Assembly: GCA_900314825.1 (NCBI GenBank)
Contig: OMWS01000012.1
Location: 1-53,962, forward strand
DNA length: 53,962 bases
Origin: an uncultured Veillonellaceae bacterium
GTDB lineage: Bacteria; Bacillota; Negativicutes; Selenomonadales; Selenomonadaceae
Reading direction: 5' to 3'
The position numbers were made by a program, and so were the translations under genes. Positions within the stretch are counted from its first letter, which is position 1. Every line of letters starts with the position of its first letter. The notes beneath the pieces are model-generated. The model was not told where the DNA came from. It did no database searches and saw only the letters and a list, made by a program, of their open reading frames with translations. Below are positions 43,683 through 51,064 of the stretch, piece after piece.

Positions 43683-43741
43683 AGCGTTAATTGATTGCCT
43701 ATCGGCAACAAAACAAGGAATCATCGGAGGAGAATCATGGC

Positions 43742-44971
43742 ATGGCTCTTATCGTAAAGAAATTCGGCGGCAGCTCCGTTGCCACCACGGAAAAAATCAT
43801 GAACGTCGCCAAGCGCGTCTTGAATGAAAAACAGCCCGGCGATCAGATCGTCATGGTCGTGTCCGCGATGGGCGACACGACGGACGACCTCATCAAGCTC
43901 GCGCACGGCATCAACAAAGACCCGTATCAGTATACGCGCGAGATGGATATGCTCTTGACGACGGGCGAGCAGGTCTCCATCGCGCTCCTCGCCATGGCGT
44001 TCAAGACGCTCGGCGCGAAGGCCATCTCGCTGACGGGCCCGATGGCCGGCATGCAGACGAACTCCGTGCACACGAAGGGCCGCATCGTCGACATCGAGCC
44101 GGAGCGCGTGAAGGCAGAGCTCGACAAGGGCAACATCGTCGTCGTCGCGGGCTTCCAGGGCGCGGACGCGAAAATGGATCCCGTCACGCTCGGCCGCGGC
44201 GGCTCGGACACGTCGGCCGTCGCGCTCGCGGGCGCACTGAAGGCCGACACGTGCGAAATCTTCACGGACGTCGACGGCATCTACAGCGCCGACCCGCGCA
44301 TCGTCAAAGACGCACGCAAGATGAAAGAGATCACGTATCACGAGATGCTCGAGATGGCGCGCCTCGGCGCCGGCGTCATGCAGCCGCGCTCCGTCGAGAT
44401 GGGCGAGTATTTCCACATCCCCATCCACGTGCGCTCGACCTTTACGACAAAACCCGGAACGATCATTAGGGAGGACTATACAATGGAAGACAAGGATTTC
44501 GTGATTCGTGGCGTGGCTCATGACAACAAGGTGGCGAAGATCGCCGTGCTCGGCATCCCGAACACGCCGGGCATCGCGCATGAGATCTTTTCTGCGCTCG
44601 CGGCGGAGAGCATCGATGTCGACATGATCGTGCAGAGCATCCGCAACATCGAGAAGAACGTCACGGACATGGTCTTCACGGTCGCGTCGGACGACCTCTC
44701 GCAGGCGAAAAAGGTCGTCGATGGCGTCGCCTCGAAGCTCAACGCCATCGCCGTCCTCATCGAGGAAGACGTCGCGAAAGTCTCCATCGTCGGCGCTGGC
44801 ATGCTCGGCAACCCGGGCACGGCGGCACGCATGTTCGGCGCGCTCTCGAAAGCGGGCGTCAACATCGACATCATCAGCACGTCGGAAATCAGCATCAGCT
44901 GCCTCGTCAAAGGTTCGGACCTCGACAAGGCCGTCAATGCGATTCATCAGGAGTTCTTCCCGAAAAATTAA
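43742..44971 (+). CDS. lysC: Aspartate kinase
   Basis: This enzyme phosphorylates aspartate, the first step to lysine, diaminopimelate, methionine and threonine. The 409-residue protein has the kinase domain (IVKKFGGSSVATTEKI; VVSAMGDTTDDLI; GRGGSDTSAVALAGAL; VDGIYSADPRIV) and two C-terminal ACT regulatory domains. An ATG at 43737 is out of frame and soon stopped; the ATG at 43742, with GGAGGAG upstream, is used. An internal in-frame start at 44483, with its own ribosome binding site, would yield a separate regulatory subunit, as in Bacillus aspartokinase II. Confidence 0.95.
   Translation: MALIVKKFGGSSVATTEKIMNVAKRVLNEKQPGDQIVMVVSAMGDTTDDLIKLAHGINKDPYQYTREMDMLLTTGEQVSIALLAMAFKTLGAKAISLTGPMAGMQTNSVHTKGRIVDIEPERVKAELDKGNIVVVAGFQGADAKMDPVTLGRGGSDTSAVALAGALKADTCEIFTDVDGIYSADPRIVKDARKMKEITYHEMLEMARLGAGVMQPRSVEMGEYFHIPIHVRSTFTTKPGTIIREDYTMEDKDFVIRGVAHDNKVAKIAVLGIPNTPGIAHEIFSALAAESIDVDMIVQSIRNIEKNVTDMVFTVASDDLSQAKKVVDGVASKLNAIAVLIEEDVAKVSIVGAGMLGNPGTAARMFGALSKAGVNIDIISTSEISISCLVKGSDLDKAVNAIHQEFFPKN
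44483..44971 (+). CDS. Internal start: aspartate kinase beta subunit
   Basis: Within lysC, GGGAGG (44469-44474) precedes an in-frame ATG at 44483 by eight bases. The resulting 162-residue product consists of the two ACT domains, matching the size of the beta subunit made by internal initiation in Bacillus subtilis lysC. In vivo use is inferred. Confidence 0.65.
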   Translation: MEDKDFVIRGVAHDNKVAKIAVLGIPNTPGIAHEIFSALAAESIDVDMIVQSIRNIEKNVTDMVFTVASDDLSQAKKVVDGVASKLNAIAVLIEEDVAKVSIVGAGMLGNPGTAARMFGALSKAGVNIDIISTSEISISCLVKGSDLDKAVNAIHQEFFPKN

Positions 44972-44985
44972 ACAGAATCATCACA

Positions 44986-45019
44986 AAAGCGGACAACCGG
45001 CGCGCCGGTTGTCCGCTTT
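44986..45019. terminator. Bidirectional terminator between lysC and the LysR gene
   Basis: A 15-bp perfect stem AAAGCGGACAACCGG with CCGGTTGTCCGCTTT and a CGCG loop. Confidence 0.85.
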
Positions 45020-45035
45020 GATGTTTCTAAACTTA

Positions 45036-45932
45036 TTATTTCTTTTCTTCTTTCCGTTTTTCGCGCAGCGTTTCCTTGCAGAAGTCCATGAACGACTGCG
45101 CGGCTTTCGAGATGTAGCGGTCTTTCTTCCACGCGAGGCCGACGTCGACGAAGAGCGGCGTCTCGAGCGGGATCGCCGTGACGCCCGGCGCTTCTTCGAG
45201 CACCATGTCGAGCAGGAACGAGATGCCGACGCCGCTCGCCACGAGGCCTTTGATCGTCACGACCTGGTTCGATTCGAGCACGATGTTCGGCGTGATATTA
45301 TTTTCTTTGAGCTTGTCGAGAATCGTCTGGCGGAGGAACGAACCCTCTTTCAGCATGATGAGGTTCGACGCGGCGATGTCGTCTTTCGTGAGGTATGGTT
45401 TTTTCGCGAGCGGGCTGTGTTCCGGCACGCAGGCGACGATCTGGCTGCGCACCATCGGCAGGAGCTCGAGATGATTCGATGCGCCCGAGACGATGATGAT
45501 GCCGAAGTCGAGCTCGTCGCGCTCGAGCTGCTCGCGGATCGACATCGAGCCTTCCTCGTGCAGATAGATGTCGAGGTGCGAATATTTTTTCTGAAAACTC
45601 GAAAAAATGCGCGGGAAGAGATACGCGCCCATCATCGGCGGGATGCCGATCTTGATCGAGCCTTTTTGCAGCTGCTTGTAGTCATTGACCTCGAGCACGG
45701 CGTCCTGGATGTTCCGGAGTGCGAGCTCGATGCGGTTCAAAAACACCGCGCCTTCCGGCGTCAGGGCGAGCTGCTTCTGGCTGCGGTCGAAGAGCTGGAT
45801 GCCGAGCTCGGCCTCGAGCTTCTTGATGGCGACGGTGATGTTCGGCTGCGAGACGCGCAAGCGCTCCGCCGCGCGCGTGATGTTGCGGAGCCGCGCGGCC
45901 ATCTGAAAATATTCGAGCTGACGTAATTCCAT
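45036..45932 (-). CDS. LysR-family transcriptional regulator
   Basis: A 298-residue regulator with an N-terminal winged helix-turn-helix (LEYFQMAARLRNITRAAERLRVSQPNITVAIKKLEAELG) and a LysR substrate-binding domain. The inducer and targets are unknown. It is most like the CidR/CysL-type subgroup in overall look, which is a weak guess. It faces motA divergently, with 229 bases between. The C-terminus is Lys/Glu-rich. An extended -10 is at 45974-45979. Confidence 0.92.
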   Translation of the reverse strand: MELRQLEYFQMAARLRNITRAAERLRVSQPNITVAIKKLEAELGIQLFDRSQKQLALTPEGAVFLNRIELALRNIQDAVLEVNDYKQLQKGSIKIGIPPMMGAYLFPRIFSSFQKKYSHLDIYLHEEGSMSIREQLERDELDFGIIIVSGASNHLELLPMVRSQIVACVPEHSPLAKKPYLTKDDIAASNLIMLKEGSFLRQTILDKLKENNITPNIVLESNQVVTIKGLVASGVGISFLLDMVLEEAPGVTAIPLETPLFVDVGLAWKKDRYISKAAQSFMDFCKETLREKRKEEKK

Positions 45933-45973
45933 GTGATCGCTTCTTTCTATATAAATTCCACTTATTTTCCATC

Positions 45974-45979
45974 ATTATA
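45974..45979 (-). promoter_or_regulatory. Extended -10 of the LysR gene
   Basis: TGG-TATAAT on the minus strand, preceded by TTTTA as at the fba promoter; no clear -35. Confidence 0.5.
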
Positions 45980-46085
45980 CCATAAAATGAGGCGAGTAAA
46001 TGGTAAAATAAATGAATTTTATGATTTTGGAGATAAATTTTTTTCCTTGCGGCCAGGCAGGATTTTCTTTTTTTGTGGGGAATGA

Positions 46086-46091
46086 TATACT
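46086..46091 (+). promoter_or_regulatory. Possible -10 for motA
   Basis: TGA-TATACT; the -35 position reads TTTTCT. No sigma-28-type promoter was found by eye. Confidence 0.35.
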
Positions 46092-46161
46092 AAGTAACAG
46101 TAGATTGTTTTATTGGGATGGAATACGCAAGCGCATACAAGACGAGTAGGGGGTCTTTTTT

Positions 46162-46935
46162 TTGGAGATATCGACAATCATCGGCATGGTCCTCGGATTC
46201 ATCGCCATTTTCGTAGGCATGGTCTTGAAGGGCGCGCCTCTCTCGGCACTCAACAACCCGGCCGCGTTCCTCATCATCATCGTCGGCACGATTTCGTGCC
46301 TTTTCACCGGCTTCCACATGGTAGAGCTGAAGACGCTGCCGAAGATTGTCAAGATGGCGTTCAGCAAGCCGAAAACGCATGACAAGGGCGAGCTTTTGAA
46401 GCTCTTCGTCGAGCTCTCGCAGATCGCCCGCCGTGAAGGTATCCTCGCGCTCGAGAACAAGGTCTCGGACATCGATGACCCGTTCTTCCGCACAGGCCTC
46501 GGCATGGTCATCGACGGCATGGATCCGGACTTCGTCAGCGATGTGCTCGATGCGGAGCTCGCCGTCATGCAGGAGCGCCATGCGCTCGGTCGTTCCATGC
46601 TGACGCAGGCCGGCACGTACGCGCCGACGCTCGGCGTCTTGGGCGCCGTCGTCGGCCTCATCGCCGCCCTCGGCAACCTCAATGATATCAACAAGCTCGG
46701 CCACGCCGTCGCCGCCGCGTTCGTCGCCACGATCCTCGGTATCTTTACGGCATACGTCCTTTACCTGCCGCTTGCGAACAAGCTGAAGCTGCTCTCGGAA
46801 TCAGAGGTCAGCGAGAAGCGCATGATCATCGAAGGCATTTTGTCGCTGCAGGCCGGCGATTCGCCAACGGCCATCGAGGCGAAGCTCATGGTCTTCATCC
46901 CGCAGTCGGAGCGCGAAGGCGTAAAGGAGGGCTGA
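46162..46935 (+). CDS. motA: Flagellar motor stator protein MotA
   Basis: A proton-channel stator subunit, 257 residues. It has four membrane helices (IIGMVLGFIAIFVGMVL; AAFLIIIVGTISCLF; two near 150-200: APTLGVLGAVVGLIAALG and AAAFVATILGIFTAYVLYLPL) and a cytoplasmic loop that contacts FliG. The start is a TTG at 46162 with AGGGGG eight bases upstream. It is followed by motB after four bases. No other flagellar genes are in the window. Confidence 0.94.
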   Translation: MEISTIIGMVLGFIAIFVGMVLKGAPLSALNNPAAFLIIIVGTISCLFTGFHMVELKTLPKIVKMAFSKPKTHDKGELLKLFVELSQIARREGILALENKVSDIDDPFFRTGLGMVIDGMDPDFVSDVLDAELAVMQERHALGRSMLTQAGTYAPTLGVLGAVVGLIAALGNLNDINKLGHAVAAAFVATILGIFTAYVLYLPLANKLKLLSESEVSEKRMIIEGILSLQAGDSPTAIEAKLMVFIPQSEREGVKEG

Positions 46936-46939
46936 TCGC

Positions 46940-47824
46940 ATGGCTCGAAAAAAACGTGGCAAGAAGCACGAGGAAGAAGCCGGCGAGGCTTGGCTGCTGC
47001 CGTATTCTGACCTCATGACGCTCCTCCTTGCGCTCTTCATTTCGCTGTTCGCCATTTCGCAGACGGACCAGAAGAAAATGTCGGAAATGGCGCAGGCATT
47101 CAGCGCGGCCTTCAACATGGGCGGCCCGTCGTTCTTTGACAAGATGGGTCCGAACCCCGGCCGTCGCGCAGAAATGCCGTCGGATGACGACGCGGGCAAC
47201 TCGGCGTACATCCAGGAAAACCAGGCGCTCGAAGACGTCAAGCGGCAGATGGATCAGTACATCGACCAGAATTCACTCAAAGAGCAGCTCTCGACGGAGC
47301 TCACAGAAGATGGCCTGCTCATCCGCATCAAGGAAAAAGCGCTGTTCCCGTCGGGGTCTGCCGAGCTCGTCGGGCAGTCGCAGAGCATCGGCCCTGTCGT
47401 CGCGGGACTCCTCGCGACGATCCCGGAACGCGTCATCATCTCAGGGCATACGGACAATGTGCCGATTAGTAGCGCGCAGTATCCGTCGAACTGGGAACTC
47501 AGCTCGGCGCGCGCGCTGAACTTCATGAAGTATCTGCTGTCCATCAATGCGAAGCTGTCGCCGCAGCGCTTCAGCGCCATCGGCTACAGCGAGTACCGCC
47601 CGATTGCAGACAACAAGACGGAAGAAGGGCGCACGAAGAACCGCCGCGTCGAAATCCTCATCGCGCGCAATTTGCGTTTCAATCCGAACGAGGTCAGCGC
47701 AGCGAAAGCGAATAACAACAAGAGCGATGCCGCACCGGCGAGCACGGGCGGCGAAACGCCGCAGTCCGGAGCTCAGAATGCGGCCGTCGCGGACGGTTCG
47801 CATATCACGACGACAAACTTTTGA
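46940..47824 (+). CDS. motB: Flagellar motor stator protein MotB
   Basis: A 294-residue stator subunit anchored to peptidoglycan. It has an N-terminal charged segment, one membrane helix with the proton-binding Asp in PYSDLMTLLLALFISLF, a plug/linker, and an OmpA-like peptidoglycan-binding domain (ISGHTDNVPI; NWELSSARALNFMKYLL; RTKNRRVEILI). The C-terminus ends in a Ser/Ala/Asn-rich tail. The ATG has AAAGGAGG upstream, overlapping the motA end. Confidence 0.95.
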   Translation: MARKKRGKKHEEEAGEAWLLPYSDLMTLLLALFISLFAISQTDQKKMSEMAQAFSAAFNMGGPSFFDKMGPNPGRRAEMPSDDDAGNSAYIQENQALEDVKRQMDQYIDQNSLKEQLSTELTEDGLLIRIKEKALFPSGSAELVGQSQSIGPVVAGLLATIPERVIISGHTDNVPISSAQYPSNWELSSARALNFMKYLLSINAKLSPQRFSAIGYSEYRPIADNKTEEGRTKNRRVEILIARNLRFNPNEVSAAKANNNKSDAAPASTGGETPQSGAQNAAVADGSHITTTNF

Positions 47825-47837
47825 TGACGGATGAAAA

Positions 47838-48001
47838 TACGCATCCCCTTTTTGGGGGAGGTGCCCCGAAGGGGCGGAGAGGGTAGCGACGTATCGGTAT
47901 TCAACGATTGTAACAATCTGTCGTTAAAATCGTGAATTTCCGAACGACGCTACCCTCTCAGTCGCGCTGCGCGCGCCAGCTCCCCCAGAGGGGGAGCCGT
48001 A
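47838..48001. repeat. Large palindromic intergenic element, family A, between motB and acpS
   Basis: Outer arms TACG..TCCCC and GGGGGAGCCGTA enclose CCCC/GGGG hairpins. Long inner arms GAGAGGGTAGCGACGT (47877-47892) and ACGACGCTACCCTCTC (near 47944-47959) flank a 51-base centre. The left half is almost identical to the element after guaA. Confidence 0.85.
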
Positions 48002-48014
48002 GAGGACGGGATTT

Positions 48015-48434
48015 ATGATCACAGGCATCGGCACGGACATCATTGAAATCGGCCGCGTGAAAAAAGCGATTACGAGCGAACACTTCCGCGCACGCGTCTA
48101 TACGGCAGCGGAGCGCGCGTATTGCGAAGCGCGCGGCGCAGGGGCAGCGGCGTCGTTTGCCGCGCGCTTCGCGGGCAAGGAGGCCGTGCTCAAAGCGCTT
48201 GGCACAGGACTGCGCGGCGGCACGCTCTTGGACATTGAAATCTTGAACGACGCACTTGGCGCTCCACAAGTTACGCTCTCCGGCGCGTTCCGTCAATGGG
48301 CAGAGGAAAAAGGTGTCAGTCGCGTGCATTTGTCGCTCAGTCATGCGAGAGAATATGCAACGGCATGCTGCGTTATGGAGAGTGCCCAGGACGGCGGAGG
48401 ACAGGACTTGAAGGACAGGGAGGAACTTCCATGA
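48015..48434 (+). CDS. acpS: Holo-[acyl-carrier-protein] synthase
   Basis: This enzyme transfers phosphopantetheine from CoA to the acyl carrier protein. It has family motifs GIGTDIIEIGRV at the start, RFAGKEAVLKALGTG and HLSLSHAREYATA. The 139 residues are slightly longer than usual (about 120), with a C-terminal extra segment (SAQDGGGQDLKDREELP). The stop overlaps the start of the next gene, a common acpS-nnr coupling. Confidence 0.93.
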   Translation: MITGIGTDIIEIGRVKKAITSEHFRARVYTAAERAYCEARGAGAAASFAARFAGKEAVLKALGTGLRGGTLLDIEILNDALGAPQVTLSGAFRQWAEEKGVSRVHLSLSHAREYATACCVMESAQDGGGQDLKDREELP

Positions 48435-49999
48435 AAATTTCGTTGGTAGAAGAAATGCGGGACATCGACAAGAAAGCCGCAGAAACATATGGCATCCCCG
48501 AGCTCTTGCTCATGGAAAACGCCGGCCACCGCGTGGCGGAGGCGGCGCTCGAACTTTTGGGCGCACCGGCAGGGAAGAGCGTGATCGTGCTCGCCGGCAC
48601 GGGCAACAATGGCGGTGATGCATTCGCTGCGGCACGCCATCTCGCGAACAGCGGCGTGCGCGTGAAGATTTTCGAGATCGGCGACCCGACGCATCGGCGG
48701 CCTTCGGCGGCGACGAACCGCGCGATTGATGAAAAGATGGGCATCGAGATCCATGCGCTCGCGAGTGACCGCGTCTGGGATCGCCTGTCCCTCGCGATGA
48801 AATTTTCCGACCTTGTCATCGACGGCATCCTCGGCACAGGCTTCGCGGGCGAGCTCAAGAAGCCCGTGCTGCGCCTCATCGAGCTCGTGAATGACAGCGG
48901 CAAGCGCGTGCTGGCTATCGACATCCCGTCGGGCGTCGAAGCGGATACGGGGGCGGTCACGAGCGTGGCCATCGAGGCGGCGGCGACGCTGACGCTCGGC
49001 CTCCCGAAGCCTGGCCATTTCTTCTGCCCGGGCGCGGCCTGCACGGGCAAATTGCTCGTCGATGACATCGGCATCCCGTCGGCGCTCCTCGAGGATGAGG
49101 CCATCCATCAGAGCCTCCTCGACGATGCGCTCGCCAAGACGCTCCTTCCGGCGCGCCTCGCCAGCGTGCACAAGGGGATGTGCGGACGCATCCTCGTGCT
49201 CGCGGGCTCGCGCGGCATGACGGGCGCGGCATATCTCGCGTCGCTCGCAGCACTGAAAGCAGGTGCGGGGCTCGTGACGCTCGCCGTGCCGGAGAGCCTG
49301 CATGACCTCATGGAGCAGAAGACGACGGAAGTCATGACCGTGCCCGTGCCGGAGACAAAGCCAGGGAGCGGCATTATCGGCGGCGACAAAGCGCTCGGCA
49401 CGCTCTTAGAGCTCACGGGCGATTATGATGCCGTGCTCATGGGGCCGGGGCTTGGCCGCGCGCCGGAGATGGGCGAACTCGTGCGCAAGCTCGCGGCCTA
49501 TCTCGACAAGCCGATGGTGCTCGATGCGGATGCGATCTTTGCGTTCCGCGGCCACCTCAAAGAACTCGCGCGCTGCAAGCAGGTACCTGTGCTCACGCCG
49601 CACCTCGGCGAGCTCGCGGGTCTCCTTGACATTTCCGTGCAGGAACTGCGCACAAATCTCGTCACACGCGTGCGCAATGCGGCAGCGGACCTCCAATGCC
49701 TCATCGTCGCGAAGAGCGAATGCACGCTTGCGGCGTACCCGCAAGGCGATGTGTTCTTCACGTCGAAAGGCAACCCGGGCATGGCGACGGCGGGTTGCGG
49801 CGACGTGCTGGCAGGCTGCATCGTCGGCCTCATGGAGCAGACGGAAAGCGGCCTCGCGCCGCTCGTCGGCATCTACCTGCACGGTCTCGCGGGCGACCTC
49901 GCAGCCGAGCAGCTCGGCGACGGCCTCACGGCTTCCGACGTGCTCGCAGAGCTCCCGCACGCGCTCGTGGCGCTCCGCCGCGCGCAGGCAGAAGCATAA
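48431..49999 (+). CDS. nnr: Bifunctional NAD(P)H-hydrate epimerase and ADP-dependent dehydratase
   Basis: This enzyme repairs hydrated NAD(P)H. The 522-residue protein has the YjeF_N epimerase domain (LLMENAGHRVAEAA; LAGTGNNGGDAFAAARHLA; IPSGVEADTGAV) in residues 1-210. The ribokinase-like dehydratase follows (GRILVLAGSRGMTGAAYLAS; GPGLGR; LDADAIFAF; TPHLGELAGLL; GNPGMATAGCGDVLAG). ATG at 48431 overlaps the acpS stop, with GGGAGG upstream. In some species the two domains are separate proteins. Confidence 0.95.
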   Translation: MKISLVEEMRDIDKKAAETYGIPELLLMENAGHRVAEAALELLGAPAGKSVIVLAGTGNNGGDAFAAARHLANSGVRVKIFEIGDPTHRRPSAATNRAIDEKMGIEIHALASDRVWDRLSLAMKFSDLVIDGILGTGFAGELKKPVLRLIELVNDSGKRVLAIDIPSGVEADTGAVTSVAIEAAATLTLGLPKPGHFFCPGAACTGKLLVDDIGIPSALLEDEAIHQSLLDDALAKTLLPARLASVHKGMCGRILVLAGSRGMTGAAYLASLAALKAGAGLVTLAVPESLHDLMEQKTTEVMTVPVPETKPGSGIIGGDKALGTLLELTGDYDAVLMGPGLGRAPEMGELVRKLAAYLDKPMVLDADAIFAFRGHLKELARCKQVPVLTPHLGELAGLLDISVQELRTNLVTRVRNAAADLQCLIVAKSECTLAAYPQGDVFFTSKGNPGMATAGCGDVLAGCIVGLMEQTESGLAPLVGIYLHGLAGDLAAEQLGDGLTASDVLAELPHALVALRRAQAEA

Positions 50000-50002
50000 A
50001 CG

Positions 50003-50190
50003 TTCGCGTACGGCACCATTCCGGAAAGCAGAATACGATTTTCGAAAAAGTCTGGGGGCTCGATGCGATTGGTGATACGGCGACCGTGCGCGCCCATGTC
50101 AATCGCTTGCGCGAGAAGATCGAGCCCGAGCCCGCAAAGCCCATTTACGTCGAAACGGTCTGGGGCGCCGGCTATCGGTTCAAGGGGTGA
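50003..50190 (+). pseudogene. Remnant of an OmpR/PhoB-type response regulator (C-terminal wing)
   Basis: A reading frame without a start codon encodes about 55 residues recognisable as the end of a winged-helix DNA-binding domain: FEKVWGLDAIGDTATVRAHV, then NRLREKIEPEP and YVETVWGAGYRFKG. The receiver domain and the first helices are missing, and no histidine kinase follows. It lies between nnr and the radical SAM gene, whose start region overlaps its stop. It is most simply a deletion relic of a two-component system. Confidence 0.75.
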
Positions 50191-50195
50191 AAACG

Positions 50196-51035
50196 TTGGG
50201 AAAAGATATCGTGGTTTGTTCTTTGTGTCCGCATGCTTGCCGGCTGCAGGAAGGACAGACCGGCCTCTGCGCGGCGCGGACGAATGTGGGGGGAACGATT
50301 GTTTGCACGAATTACGGCAAGCTCACGTCCATCGCGCTTGACCCGATCGAGAAGAAGCCGCTCTATCATTTTCATCCAGGCAGCGTGATTCTCTCCGTCG
50401 GCAGCTACGGCTGCAACCTCCTCTGTCCCTTTTGCCAGAACCATGAAATTTCACGGGCGAAAGCGGGTGAGCTGCGCGTGGAAGACGTGCCGCCTGCCAG
50501 ACTCGCCGAGTTTGCGGCAGATACGCGGCAGCGCTACGGCAACATCGGCGTCGCATTCACGTACAACGAGCCGCTCGTGAGCTTTGAATATGTGCGCGAT
50601 TGCGCGAAATTACTGCACGAAAAACAGTTGGCGGTGGTGCTCGTGACGAACGGGCAGATCTGTGCCGAGCCACTGGAAGAACTTCTGCCGTTCGTCGATG
50701 CGATGAACATCGACCTCAAAGGCTTCACGCCAGCGTTTTACGATTGGATCGGCGGCGACCTCGCGACGACAAAAGCGACGATTGCGCGCGCAGTTGCGGC
50801 GGGCGTTCATGTCGAGGTCACGACGCTTGTCATCCCGGGAAAGAACGATGACGAAAAAGAGATGGATGCGGAAGCCGGGTGGCTCGCGTCCATCTCACAT
50901 GAAATTCCTTTGCACTTGTCACGGTATTTCCCACGCTATCATTGCGAGATTCCTGTGACGCCGGTTGCGACGCTCGAACGATTACAACGAATAGCAAAAA
51001 AATACCTGAAGTATGTTCATCTTGGAAATGTCTGA
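50196..51035 (+). CDS. AmrS-like radical SAM protein (AmmeMemoRadiSam system)
   Basis: A radical SAM enzyme related to pyruvate formate-lyase activating enzymes. The 279-residue protein has a leading Cys-rich segment (CSLCPHACRL), the iron-sulfur motif CNLLCPFC (C-x3-C-x2-C), then AFTYNEPLVSFEYV and VTNGQICAEPLEELL. It matches the AmrS pattern, whose companions are AmrA (AMMECR1) and AmrB (Memo); neither is in this window. The start is uncertain: the TTG at 50196, five bases after AAGGGGTGA, is preferred to the GTG at 50187 that overlaps it. Confidence 0.82.
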   Translation: MGKDIVVCSLCPHACRLQEGQTGLCAARTNVGGTIVCTNYGKLTSIALDPIEKKPLYHFHPGSVILSVGSYGCNLLCPFCQNHEISRAKAGELRVEDVPPARLAEFAADTRQRYGNIGVAFTYNEPLVSFEYVRDCAKLLHEKQLAVVLVTNGQICAEPLEELLPFVDAMNIDLKGFTPAFYDWIGGDLATTKATIARAVAAGVHVEVTTLVIPGKNDDEKEMDAEAGWLASISHEIPLHLSRYFPRYHCEIPVTPVATLERLQRIAKKYLKYVHLGNV

Positions 51036-51064
51036 TATCTTGCTGAACGTCACATCTCCAGCAG

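Noticed and set aside
43683..43741. Lysine riboswitch before lysC
   Set aside because: The distance from a good promoter (43654-43682) to the start is only about 60 bases, with no L-box-like helices; far too short for this riboswitch.
43737..43757. ATG just before the lysC start
   Set aside because: It is out of frame with lysC and reaches a stop after six codons; the in-frame ATG is at 43742.
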